64,000 bases of DNA, from contig NZ_NPDR01000005.1 of assembly GCF_002811765.1 (NCBI RefSeq), positions 1 to 64,000 of the forward strand. Reading direction: 5' to 3'. The translations under genes were made by a program, and so were the position numbers. This document shows positions 17,875-26,214 of this stretch, piece after piece. Origin of the DNA: Leptospira saintgironsiae. Its GTDB lineage: Bacteria > Spirochaetota > Leptospiria > Leptospirales > Leptospiraceae. The notes beneath the pieces were generated by a model. The model did not search any database. It was not told the DNA's origin and worked only from the letters and a program-made list of their open reading frames with translations. Numbering within the stretch: the stretch's first letter is position 1; each line of letters opens with the position of its first letter.

Positions 17875-18406
17875 AAGTATTATTTTGCTTATATCCGCCC
17901 TGGCCTTCTCAGAATGCAAAAGCCACCAGGAGAATCCGACCTCGGTCGTAGCTGAAAATCCGTCGGCACTTCGACTCAATTATGATGTAGTATATTATAC
18001 AGGCGGACATTCGGTTTTACTCAACTCGGGAAGATTATTCGCCAGGGGACTCTTCTACGAATGTAAAATTTCCGACACGAATTCCAATTTCGAAACTTTC
18101 CGGGCTTCTTCTTATACTGAGGATAATTCAAACGATTTCAGACAATTGGTATCCGAAACAGACCAGGCAAAATTCAATTCCAGACAATTCCAATATTTTC
18201 CAATTGGGGAAAATTCCCGGGCCACAGTATTTTCAGGCTGCGCCAAAGGATCCGGAGCTGAAAAATGTTACGTCCGTTGGGAATGGCAAAAAGAAGCGTT
18301 CATATTCGTATTCGAAACCCAATTGGAAAATAAAAAGGGATTGGGCACTGCTGAATTAGGAAAAGAATTCCACGAATTCGTAAGCCGGGGAATAAAAGCG
18401 TTTTAA
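17858..18406 (+). CDS. Hypothetical lipoprotein
   Basis: A 182-residue protein with a lipoprotein signal (hydrophobic core then LAFSEC, Cys at about 20). The mature region has a further Cys pair (SGCAKGSGAEKC) likely to form a disulfide. The start codon follows AAAGGAG inside the end of the radical SAM gene, so it is translationally coupled. No family recognised; probably membrane anchored and periplasm or surface facing. Confidence 0.6.
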   Translation: MRSVSKSIILLISALAFSECKSHQENPTSVVAENPSALRLNYDVVYYTGGHSVLLNSGRLFARGLFYECKISDTNSNFETFRASSYTEDNSNDFRQLVSETDQAKFNSRQFQYFPIGENSRATVFSGCAKGSGAEKCYVRWEWQKEAFIFVFETQLENKKGLGTAELGKEFHEFVSRGIKAF

Positions 18407-18484
18407 AAGTGTATTTTCTTGACCGATTTTGATCCGGAAAGTATGTTATCCGGCGGGGAGAAGAGATCCCGAGGATAAGATAGA

Positions 18485-18691
18485 ATGTGGTTAAAATTGG
18501 GGGATACCGAGGTCATTAATCTAGACTATATCTCCTCGATCAAAAAGAACATGGCAGCAAACTCAATAGAGATCACCTACCATGACTTCAACCACGTAAA
18601 ATCATTACCATTCGGAGATCCAGAAGATAGAGATCGGGCCTACAAAGCAATTTTGGAAAACCTTTCCAGGATGCGTTTGTTTTTCGAATAG
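18485..18691 (+). CDS. Small conserved-looking protein of unknown function
   Basis: 68 residues, soluble, opening with WLKLGDTEVINLDYISSI. This alternates like a beta-strand domain and resembles small proteins that report the position of residues in a sheet (YISSIKK...IEITY). It has a helical C-terminus. It lies between the lipoprotein and the nucleotidyltransferase on the same strand. Function unknown. Confidence 0.5.
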   Translation: MWLKLGDTEVINLDYISSIKKNMAANSIEITYHDFNHVKSLPFGDPEDRDRAYKAILENLSRMRLFFE

Positions 18692-18740
18692 TATATCTTC
18701 TAATATTCCTAGAGTAAGAGACGAAAGCGATTCTTAAGCC

Positions 18741-19496
18741 ATGGAACGAATTAAAGAAAATCTATCCAGCGTCTCCTCCCTAAAACCATTCGAACTTATA
18801 TTTTTCGGTTCTAGACAAAGAGGAGAAGGAGACGAATCCTCCGACTTCAACTTCCTTGTACTCGCAGATCCTTCCGATCAGCTCAAAGGAAATTTTATCC
18901 GAGAGATCAACAGGGCTATGGAGCCACTCCAAAGCCAGGGACAGGTAAACTTACTCGCTGCAGACTGGGACGGATTCCGCACCCGAATGAGAAGTTATGA
19001 TCCAGGTGCTATCCATATCTGCGAATTGGGCGAACCATATTTCGGCTCAGAATACTTTCCAGTCATCAAAGAAGAATGGGAAAAACTTAAATCAGAGCCA
19101 ATCGATGGAAACACCGCAGGCAAATATTTAAGAAAACGTTATAGATTTTATAAAGGTATCGTTCCTCGTAATACTAAGGAAGACGTAGTCCGGATGGAAA
19201 GACTTCTAACAGTTTATCTCCAAAACTGGATGTTCCGTCATATCGAAGATCTTGGAATTGCAGAAATCGTAAACTCAGACATCCCTTCTAGGATCGGACC
19301 TATGTTCCGTGCGCTTTATTCTAAAGAAGCTAAGGGAAACACATTAGAATTACTCGAACTATATGAAGAAGTTCTTAAGTTGAAAAAGGAATTACGTTCT
19401 CCTGAGTCTCCATTCTCTGTGGAAAGATTCAACCAACTCAAAGAAACTCTTCGCTTCGAAGAAAAAGAGATCCGAATCTTAAAACTGAATTATTAG
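18741..19496 (+). CDS. Nucleotidyltransferase-like protein with altered metal site
   Basis: A 251-residue protein. Its N-terminus matches the minimal nucleotidyltransferase fold: GSRQRGEGDESSDFNF at residues 23-38, against the canonical GSxxxG...SDxDL. The first metal ligand D35 is kept but the second is N37. The rest is helical (about 125-250). Enzymes of this family transfer nucleotides to antibiotics, proteins or HEPN partners. The Asn suggests lost or altered catalysis. No HEPN partner gene is adjacent. Confidence 0.6.
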   Translation: MERIKENLSSVSSLKPFELIFFGSRQRGEGDESSDFNFLVLADPSDQLKGNFIREINRAMEPLQSQGQVNLLAADWDGFRTRMRSYDPGAIHICELGEPYFGSEYFPVIKEEWEKLKSEPIDGNTAGKYLRKRYRFYKGIVPRNTKEDVVRMERLLTVYLQNWMFRHIEDLGIAEIVNSDIPSRIGPMFRALYSKEAKGNTLELLELYEEVLKLKKELRSPESPFSVERFNQLKETLRFEEKEIRILKLNY

Positions 19497-19523
19497 GATG
19501 CGGACCTCTTTCATTAGAATTTT

Positions 19524-21113
19524 CTAATTTCTTAATTCTCTCAGTAGATTTGCATTTCCAGTTACTGCAAGAGCAGCAGCCAGTCCTCCCATCATCGCGC
19601 CAGCAATTCCTGGAGAAGCAGCATCCGCACCTGTTAAATACAGACCCTCAACCGGGGTTCTGACATCAAACCAAGGACATTTTTCCTTTTTGTATCTTTC
19701 AGGAACACAAGCTAAACCATAGATTGCGCCGTCAGGATGAGAAGTAAAATGTTCATTCGTGATAGGAGTAGAAAGTTCTGCAAATTCAACCAATTTAGTA
19801 AGGCCAGGAAATCTGGATTCCAATGTGGTCAGTATCCGATTTATGATCCTCTCTTTAAATTCTTTATACTCTTCTCCCCTTTTTTTCCAAGGTTCATCTT
19901 TCCATTCTGCAAAATTAGAATAGTCTGTGAATGTGATCACATCCATGGTATGAGACTTAGCTTCCGGATTTTTTAGACTTGGGAAAGAAAGATATAGATT
20001 CGGGATCTCATCACTTTCAGAAAGCCAATCATTTCTTTCGGAAAAGTTCTTATCATGATCAGGAGAAGCGAAAATCCAGTAATTCTCTCCACTAAATCCG
20101 AATTTTGCAGGACTCTCGGAAAGACCAAGATAGAGACAAATACTTGTGGTCATTCTTTCTCTATTATAAAAATCTTTTAGATCTTTTCTGAAAGAAATCG
20201 GATAAGAATCAGGGATCAATTTTGTATAAGTAGGATAAGCTCCGGCACAGGAGATCACCACCGGAGCGAAAAAGTCGCGTTCATGACCTTCTCCTCTTAA
20301 TGCTTTCGCTTTTACCCCTACTACCTTTCCATCCTTGATCAGGATTTCCTTTGCTTCTACGGAAGATAAGACTGCTCCGCCGTTTTCTTGTAAGATTGGT
20401 TCTATAGTATCGAAAATTTTACCGGCGCCTCCGACTGGATAATAGCCTCCGTTAATATAATGCTGCACGAGTGTAGCATGCATCGCAAAAGCAACTTTAG
20501 AAGGTGGAAGTCCGTAATCTCCCCATTGCGCCGCCAAAATTCCCTTTAAGTCTTCACTTTTGAAATTTCTATCGAAGTAATCTTTGAGAGTTACTACATT
20601 TCCTTCTCCTAATATTCCAATAAGAGAATCCAAAGGAGGAGGAGAAAGTCGCATCATGATTGCTTTTCCAAAAAGGACTGAAATTTTTCTAATATCCTTT
20701 AAATATCTTTCGATTGCTTCCTCTTCTTCAGGAAATGCATTGATCAGATCCGATCTGAACTTTTCCGGATCTCCATAAATATCAAAATTTCGAGTAGGAA
20801 AAACCAAACGTTCGAAAGGGTCTTTCATTCTTTTCCATGTGAGTTTTCCACGAGTGATCTTATCAGAGATCTTCTTACAAAGCCCTCCTTCATGCATATC
20901 GCCCACATAATGAATGCCCACGTCCCAATGATACTTTCCTTGTTTTCTTTGGAATTCGTGAGTAAAACCGCCAGGCTGAAAATGTTTTTCCAGGACCAGG
21001 ACCTTCTTACCCGCAGATTGGGCCAAAAGACTTGCGGTGGTTAGGCTTCCCATTCCGGAACCTATAAATATAATATCGAATTCGTTTCCTACTTGATCAA
21101 TATTCATTGACAA
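19524..21113 (-). CDS. FAD-dependent CrtI/RetSat-like oxidoreductase
   Basis: A 529-residue flavoprotein of the phytoene desaturase/retinol saturase superfamily. An N-terminal dinucleotide motif GSGMGSLT (about 17-24) is followed by the LEKHFQPGGFTHEF signature (about 41-54). The C-terminal FAD motif is GLYLTGADAASPGIAGAM. Such enzymes saturate or desaturate isoprenoid or lipid chains. It is divergent from a TetR regulator across a 79-base gap containing a palindrome, and it neighbours a fatty-acid modification operon, so a lipid substrate is plausible. Confidence 0.82.
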   Translation of the reverse strand: MSMNIDQVGNEFDIIFIGSGMGSLTTASLLAQSAGKKVLVLEKHFQPGGFTHEFQRKQGKYHWDVGIHYVGDMHEGGLCKKISDKITRGKLTWKRMKDPFERLVFPTRNFDIYGDPEKFRSDLINAFPEEEEAIERYLKDIRKISVLFGKAIMMRLSPPPLDSLIGILGEGNVVTLKDYFDRNFKSEDLKGILAAQWGDYGLPPSKVAFAMHATLVQHYINGGYYPVGGAGKIFDTIEPILQENGGAVLSSVEAKEILIKDGKVVGVKAKALRGEGHERDFFAPVVISCAGAYPTYTKLIPDSYPISFRKDLKDFYNRERMTTSICLYLGLSESPAKFGFSGENYWIFASPDHDKNFSERNDWLSESDEIPNLYLSFPSLKNPEAKSHTMDVITFTDYSNFAEWKDEPWKKRGEEYKEFKERIINRILTTLESRFPGLTKLVEFAELSTPITNEHFTSHPDGAIYGLACVPERYKKEKCPWFDVRTPVEGLYLTGADAASPGIAGAMMGGLAAALAVTGNANLLRELRN

Positions 21114-21140
21114 AACCTCTTATTCGCATTCAATGTGAAC

Positions 21141-21156
21141 ACTGAACACATTCAGT
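21141..21156. promoter_or_regulatory. Candidate TetR operator
   Basis: ACTGAA-CACA-TTCAGT is a perfect 6-bp inverted repeat with a 4-base spacer in the 79-base region shared by the divergent FAD oxidoreductase and TetR genes. Size and position fit a TetR-family operator acting on both promoters (inference). Confidence 0.45.
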
Positions 21157-21192
21157 TTTATAATTAGACCCTTCAATGTAATACATGTCAAC

Positions 21193-21813
21193 ATGAAAAA
21201 TTCCCAAGAAAAAAATTCATACCACCACGGGGACCTAAAAAGAGCCTTATTGGACGCCTCCATAAAGATCTTAAAAGAAGAAGGTTATAAGGCCCTAAGT
21301 CTCAGAAAAGCCGCTACCCTGGCCGGAGTCAGCCAATCTGCTCCCTATAGGCATTATCCAGATTTAGAATCATTATACGCAGATATCGCAGAAGAAGGAT
21401 TTAAGATCTTAGCAGAAAGACAAAAAAGACTAAGAGCAAAATACAAAAAAAGACCTTTGCTTTTATTCAGAGAATCCGGAGTTTCTTATGTAGAATTCGC
21501 ATTAGAAAATCCTGATCTATTTCGAATCATGTACGGAAACCAGATCGAAAGCCATCTAAAATACGATTCTTTGATCAAAACAGAAGATGAAACTTTTCAG
21601 ATCATAGTAGATATCATCAAAGATTGTCAAAAAGCAGGATTGATCCCGGAAGGAAATGCAGAAAAAGCAGCCACCTCTGCTTGGACAATGGCTCACGGTG
21701 TTGCCGTATTATTATCAGGGCAACAAATGATGTTTCGATCTATCGAGATCAAACAAGCAAGAAAGATCACTAAGGATTTAATTCAGTTTTTATATACTGG
21801 ATTAAAAAGATAA
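21193..21813 (+). CDS. TetR-family regulator with WHG-type ligand domain
   Basis: 206 residues. The N-terminal TetR helix-turn-helix spans about residues 14-60, with LSLRKAATLAGVSQSAPYRHY as the recognition region. The C-terminal domain (85-200) resembles the TetR WHG domain. It is divergent from the FAD oxidoreductase with a palindrome between them. Its 3' end overlaps that of the convergent CFA-like gene by 31 bases, so it probably controls the oxidoreductase and perhaps the lipid operon. Confidence 0.85.
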   Translation: MKNSQEKNSYHHGDLKRALLDASIKILKEEGYKALSLRKAATLAGVSQSAPYRHYPDLESLYADIAEEGFKILAERQKRLRAKYKKRPLLLFRESGVSYVEFALENPDLFRIMYGNQIESHLKYDSLIKTEDETFQIIVDIIKDCQKAGLIPEGNAEKAATSAWTMAHGVAVLLSGQQMMFRSIEIKQARKITKDLIQFLYTGLKR

Positions 21814-22823
21814 TGAGAAACGATCCATTCTTCTCCGTTTTTGTATTTCCAAAGTTCTGCGCATGCCATAAAGAAAGTTTTCCAATAAACAAACCATTTT
21901 ACTGCTTGTTCCTTTCCATAGGTTTCTTCTAAAATTTCCAGAACTTCCTTTTTATTTTTATACATATTGGAAAGCCAAGCTTCTGAAGTAAGAGCGTAAT
22001 TTTTGCCGTTTACAACCCATTGGTCTGAGATCTGAAAATCCTTTTGGAAATATAAAAACAGATCATGAGAAGGCATTTGGCCTCCGGTAAAAAAGTATTT
22101 CGCCATCCAATCCGTATCATCTATAATATCAAAAGGATAAGCGAATTTTTTATGAGTGAATATATGTACAAAAAACTTTCCTTTTGGTTTTAGAAAAGTG
22201 GCCAACTTTTGAAATAGAACCTCATAGTTTTTCATATGCTCTAACATTTCTACAGAGATGATACGATCAAATTTAAGATTCGTTTTAAATACATTCATAT
22301 CTGCCGTAAGAATATTCAGGTTTTTTAAACCTCTTTTTTTAGCCTCTGAATCTATGAACTTCTTTTGACTTTTAGAATTGGAAACTCCTGTTACTTTGCA
22401 TTTCGGATACTTCTCCGCTACATAAAGAGAAAGAGACCCCCAGCCACAACCCAGGTCCAAAACATTCATCCCATTTTCGAGTTCTGCCCTTTTGCAAGTC
22501 AGATCTAACATCGCTCTTTCTGATTCGTCGATGCCTATATCTGAGGAAGTCCAGTAGCCTGAACTGTACTTCATATGTTTTCCCATTACCAATTTGAAAA
22601 AAGAAGCAGGTACCTCATAGTGCTGCTCATTTGCAGCCTTAGTATCAATTGCAATAGGAGATCGTTTTAGAAAATTTACGTATTGGATCAGGTGTTCCTG
22701 ATTTTTTTCCAGGCTTCCTTTATCTTCCATACGAAGTCTGAGGCGTAGAAGTTGTCTTATTCTAAATCGAATCAACCAATCCGGAAAAATATCTTTTTCC
22801 ATTAGAGTATAGATCAGGCTCAT
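21783..22823 (-). CDS. SAM-dependent methyltransferase, CFA synthase family (second copy)
   Basis: A 346-residue class I methyltransferase. The AdoMet motif LDLGCGWGSLSLY is at about residues 119-131, with SVEMLEHMKNYE near 190. It resembles cyclopropane synthase and coclaurine-type methyltransferases but lacks the long N-terminal lipid-binding domain of the other copy. It is the last gene of the six-gene operon starting at 27500. With an amine-oxidase-like flavoprotein upstream it may methylate or cyclopropanate an acyl chain; the product is unknown. Confidence 0.82.
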   Translation of the reverse strand: MSLIYTLMEKDIFPDWLIRFRIRQLLRLRLRMEDKGSLEKNQEHLIQYVNFLKRSPIAIDTKAANEQHYEVPASFFKLVMGKHMKYSSGYWTSSDIGIDESERAMLDLTCKRAELENGMNVLDLGCGWGSLSLYVAEKYPKCKVTGVSNSKSQKKFIDSEAKKRGLKNLNILTADMNVFKTNLKFDRIISVEMLEHMKNYEVLFQKLATFLKPKGKFFVHIFTHKKFAYPFDIIDDTDWMAKYFFTGGQMPSHDLFLYFQKDFQISDQWVVNGKNYALTSEAWLSNMYKNKKEVLEILEETYGKEQAVKWFVYWKTFFMACAELWKYKNGEEWIVSHYLFNPVYKN

Positions 22824-22853
22824 ATTTCAGTTCTCCTATATTCTAAATTGGAT

Positions 22854-23645
22854 CTACTTTTTAGGAAACCAAGGGAAGAATGCACTGGTCCTGGATTTAT
22901 ATTCCAGGTAAAGATTTCCCTTGGACTTTAGTTGTCCTATCTCATTCAAAGGAATACCTGTTATTTTAGTTAAAAGAATAAACATAACTAATGGAGAAAT
23001 AAGACCAATCCATCCCCAAGGAGAAGCAAGTGAGACCAAGCCAAATGAAACCCAAATGATCCACTCAAAAAAATAATTTGGATGCCTACTATATTTCCAA
23101 AGCCCAGCATCACAGACCTTTCCTTTATTCGCAGGATCTAACTTAAATTCCGCTAATTGAAAATCAGCTACTGATTCTCCCCAAAGTCCGATTATAAAAA
23201 CACAAAGGCCTATTATTTCTAAAGTATGTGTTTGTATGGAAGGATTTAGAGCGGGAAAAAGAAAAGGAAGGCTTAAGATCGTTCCTAGAATTCCTTGGAA
23301 CTGAAATACATTTGTGAAAAATTTTCGATCTACCTGATCTCCATATTCTTTTCGGAATTCTGTGTATCTTGCATCTTCATGTCCCGTCAGAACTCTTGTG
23401 GTAAATATAAAATAAGAAAGTCTCCAACCCCAAACCGTTGCCATAAAAGTAAAGATAGCCTTTCTAACCGAAAAAGCATCCCCTAGTATAAAATACACAA
23501 TTGCAACTGTGGAAATACAAAGTCCCCATCCCACATCTACGATGGAATAATTTTTGATCAGCTTTCCGATCAACCAAAGAAGGCTCATCAAAAAGAATAT
23601 AACCACCCAAGCACTGAACATTAAAGACACAGCTTTTTCGTACAT
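22854..23645 (-). CDS. DUF1295 membrane protein (steroid 5-alpha-reductase-like)
   Basis: 263 residues with about six hydrophobic segments. The C-terminal part shows the family motif GLWKYSRHPNYFFEW (about 182-196), shared with isoprenylcysteine methyltransferases and 5-alpha reductases. These proteins usually reduce or methylate a membrane-embedded lipid with NADPH or AdoMet. Its place among CFA-type methyltransferases suggests action on the same modified acyl chains. Confidence 0.85.
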   Translation of the reverse strand: MYEKAVSLMFSAWVVIFFLMSLLWLIGKLIKNYSIVDVGWGLCISTVAIVYFILGDAFSVRKAIFTFMATVWGWRLSYFIFTTRVLTGHEDARYTEFRKEYGDQVDRKFFTNVFQFQGILGTILSLPFLFPALNPSIQTHTLEIIGLCVFIIGLWGESVADFQLAEFKLDPANKGKVCDAGLWKYSRHPNYFFEWIIWVSFGLVSLASPWGWIGLISPLVMFILLTKITGIPLNEIGQLKSKGNLYLEYKSRTSAFFPWFPKK

Positions 23646-23670
23646 TAGAATGCTCCGATATACATGGATT

Positions 23671-24153
23671 TTATTTGCGAACTATCTGGTTTGCTTTTTT
23701 GACCAGTATTAATAATAAAAAATAAGAGATCCCTGCTGGAATTGGAACCATACATGTCCAACCAAGAACAGCATATCCTGCTGAATGAGAAAGCCCTTCC
23801 CATACCCCAGAACTGTCCCCTTCTACTAACTTATATGCCCAAGTCAGATCCAGCTCTTTGCCTGATAAATATGCTCCCAATTTTAAAAAAGGGATAATTA
23901 GAAAAACTTGAAATGGATACATCGCATAATTTGCAATCTGGATCGAGACAGGATTTAACCTTAAAACAAAACCCAAAAAGGCACATAATGCCATAGTGGT
24001 CCCGATCAAAGGGAAAATACCTATCGCTCCACCGATTGCCAAAGATAATGCGATCTTTTCCGGACTGGTTCCGGTTTTTAATTCTTCTAGGATCCTTGCT
24101 TTAGTCTTAGCTAAAAAGGAAGGTTTCGATTCTTGGTTTTCTAATTTTGTCAC
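23671..24153 (-). CDS. DUF2062 membrane protein
   Basis: 160 residues with three to four hydrophobic segments and the family-typical GGAIGIFPLIGTTMALCAF (about 37-55). DUF2062 proteins often accompany lipid-related genes, but their biochemical role is not defined. The start overlaps the stop of the CFA synthase gene (shared ATGA), so it is translationally coupled in the operon. Confidence 0.8.
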   Translation of the reverse strand: MTKLENQESKPSFLAKTKARILEELKTGTSPEKIALSLAIGGAIGIFPLIGTTMALCAFLGFVLRLNPVSIQIANYAMYPFQVFLIIPFLKLGAYLSGKELDLTWAYKLVEGDSSGVWEGLSHSAGYAVLGWTCMVPIPAGISYFLLLILVKKANQIVRK

Positions 24154-25445
24154 TGAGAATTTAGTCCGAGATTATTCGGTCTGGTATACACAACCTGCAC
24201 TACGCTGATATTTCTCATATGAAAGGCTGCAGCGCAATACGAAAAATAATATCTCCATTTGCGTAAAAAGGATTCGTCATAACCCATACCTGCGATTGAG
24301 GAAAGATTTTCTTCGAATCCTTTCTGCCATGACATTAATGTTCGATCGTAATATTTACCTATATCTTCCAATTCATGAAGGAACATATCACCTGTCTTAT
24401 TGATCGCCTCGTTGATCCGAGCTATAGAAGGTAAAAGTGATCCAGGAAAAATATGTTTTTGGATAAAATCCACGCCCTTTCTAAAAGATTCATATCTAGA
24501 ATCTGGACAAGTGATGATCTGGTGAGCCATGAGTCCGTCTTTTTTCAAAACCCTATGACACATTGCAAAGAAGTCTTCGAAATATTCGTGACCGACAGCT
24601 TCTAACATTTCTACAGTCACGATCTTATCGTAAGAGCCCTGCACTTTTCGATAATCTTCTAGCCGGACTTCTATCTTATCTTCTAAGCCCATCGCAGAAA
24701 TTTTATCTTTTGCAAACTTGTATTGCTCTTCTGAGATCGTATAAGAAGTTACTTTGCAACCGTAATTTTTAGCTGCATATGTAGAGAATGCACCCCAACC
24801 TGTTCCAATCTCCAAAAGATGATCGGAAGCCTTGAGTTTCAATTTCTTACATAAATTTTCTATCTTAGCGATTTGCGCTTCTTCCAAAGATTTTGCCTGT
24901 TCAGCAAAGTAGGCACAAGAATAAGTCATTGTTGGATCTAAGAACTTCTTATAAAAATCATTTCCTAGATCATAATGTTCAGAAATATTCCTTTTACTGC
25001 CTCGAACGGAATTATTTCGAAACAAATGTAGAAGTCGATTCCCTATATTCATCAATGTAAGATGAATAAAATTTTTATTAGAGCCACTAACAGAAGGTGT
25101 ACTTTCAATATTTAATAAGAACCAACAGATGATCGCACGAATATCATCCGTGTCCCAGTCGCCGTCCATATAAGATTCTGCGAGCCCTATATCTCCGTAT
25201 AATACCAATTTTTTGAAAAACTTTCTGTCTTTCACTTGTAGGATCGCATGATGAAACTCCGGAGGATCCGAAGAATTAGGATTTCCTAAATATCTTTGTC
25301 CGCCATCCGGAAAAAGAATACGCAAAGATCCTCTTTGCATCCCTGCTAATGCGGAGAAAAAAATCCTTTCATAAAAACCTAAAGTTCCGAGATCGGAACC
25401 TGCACTTTCCAACGGTTCTACTTTTACAATATTATCGCCTTCCAA
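24150..25445 (-). CDS. cfa: Cyclopropane-fatty-acyl-phospholipid synthase
   Basis: 431 residues, full length for the family. The N-terminal lipid-binding domain (about 1-130) includes DIGLAESYMDGDWDTDD (87-103). The catalytic domain has EIGTGWGAFSTYAA (AdoMet motif, about 202-215), TVEMLEAVGHEYFEDFF, and the C-terminal YYFSYCAAAFHMRNISVVQ region characteristic of CFA enzymes. It adds a methylene from AdoMet across a double bond of membrane phospholipid acyl chains. It overlaps its neighbours on both sides within the operon. Confidence 0.93.
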   Translation of the reverse strand: MEGDNIVKVEPLESAGSDLGTLGFYERIFFSALAGMQRGSLRILFPDGGQRYLGNPNSSDPPEFHHAILQVKDRKFFKKLVLYGDIGLAESYMDGDWDTDDIRAIICWFLLNIESTPSVSGSNKNFIHLTLMNIGNRLLHLFRNNSVRGSKRNISEHYDLGNDFYKKFLDPTMTYSCAYFAEQAKSLEEAQIAKIENLCKKLKLKASDHLLEIGTGWGAFSTYAAKNYGCKVTSYTISEEQYKFAKDKISAMGLEDKIEVRLEDYRKVQGSYDKIVTVEMLEAVGHEYFEDFFAMCHRVLKKDGLMAHQIITCPDSRYESFRKGVDFIQKHIFPGSLLPSIARINEAINKTGDMFLHELEDIGKYYDRTLMSWQKGFEENLSSIAGMGYDESFLRKWRYYFSYCAAAFHMRNISVVQVVYTRPNNLGLNSQ

Positions 25446-26214
25446 GATGCAATCCTCTTTGTTTATCTAACCCTTCATTCTTTCGAATGAAAGGGATTTT
25501 TTTTAGGTAAAGAAGTAAGGCCTGCCAATGGATGAGCCCGATCACTTTCAAAGTCACAAAAGGATATTTTATGAACATCCAGATTAGATTTAGATCCGTC
25601 AGATCCGAAACCTTTCCGGTATAAGTTGTCACCATGACCCTTTCTCCATTTTCGAAAGCGTCTATCCTTAAGTTTACTCTTCCTCCTTGTGGAGGATTTA
25701 AATGAAATTCGAACTCGGAGTCCAAACCGACAAACGGAGACACATAGAAGAACTTCCCTTCTTTCTTTTTAAATCCTTTCTGATCAAAGGATCTTTTTCC
25801 AAGGAAGTATAACTTCATTTCTCCGAATGTATTTCCAACCTCTACAACGGCGCATATTGGATTTCCATCCTTATCCTCGGCAAAATAAAATGATACCGGA
25901 TTAAAGACGTAGCCGAATACTCTTAGGTTGGTGATTAGCGTTACCTTTTCTACCTTCTCTTTGACTCCTTCCTGTCTTAAGTACTCTAAAAAATTTTCTT
26001 TTAACCCTTCTTTTCCGAAGTTTAAATGATCAGTATCTTTAAAAGAAAATACTCGAAACTTATTATTTCCAAGCATCCATAAACGATCGTTTACTATATC
26101 AAGTTCGTCCAGGTCCAATTGGAATGTAAAAATCCCATAATTAAACCGATTCGGTTTAGGGATCTTACGGTCATGCATGACTCTGGCTTCGACTATCTTG
26201 GAATTTAGTCCCAT
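25432..26214 (-). CDS. DUF1365 protein
   Basis: 260 residues with hallmarks of DUF1365: RVMHDRKIPKPNRFNYGIF near the N-terminus, TNLRVFGYVFNPVSFYF (about 98-114) and HVSPF-like FYVSPFVGLD. The family almost always lies between an FAD amine oxidase and a CFA synthase, exactly as here, and is implicated in modification of fatty acyl chains. Catalytic role not known. It overlaps the upstream gene by 10 bases and the downstream gene by 14. Confidence 0.88.
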   Translation of the reverse strand: MGLNSKIVEARVMHDRKIPKPNRFNYGIFTFQLDLDELDIVNDRLWMLGNNKFRVFSFKDTDHLNFGKEGLKENFLEYLRQEGVKEKVEKVTLITNLRVFGYVFNPVSFYFAEDKDGNPICAVVEVGNTFGEMKLYFLGKRSFDQKGFKKKEGKFFYVSPFVGLDSEFEFHLNPPQGGRVNLRIDAFENGERVMVTTYTGKVSDLTDLNLIWMFIKYPFVTLKVIGLIHWQALLLYLKKIPFIRKNEGLDKQRGLHLGRR

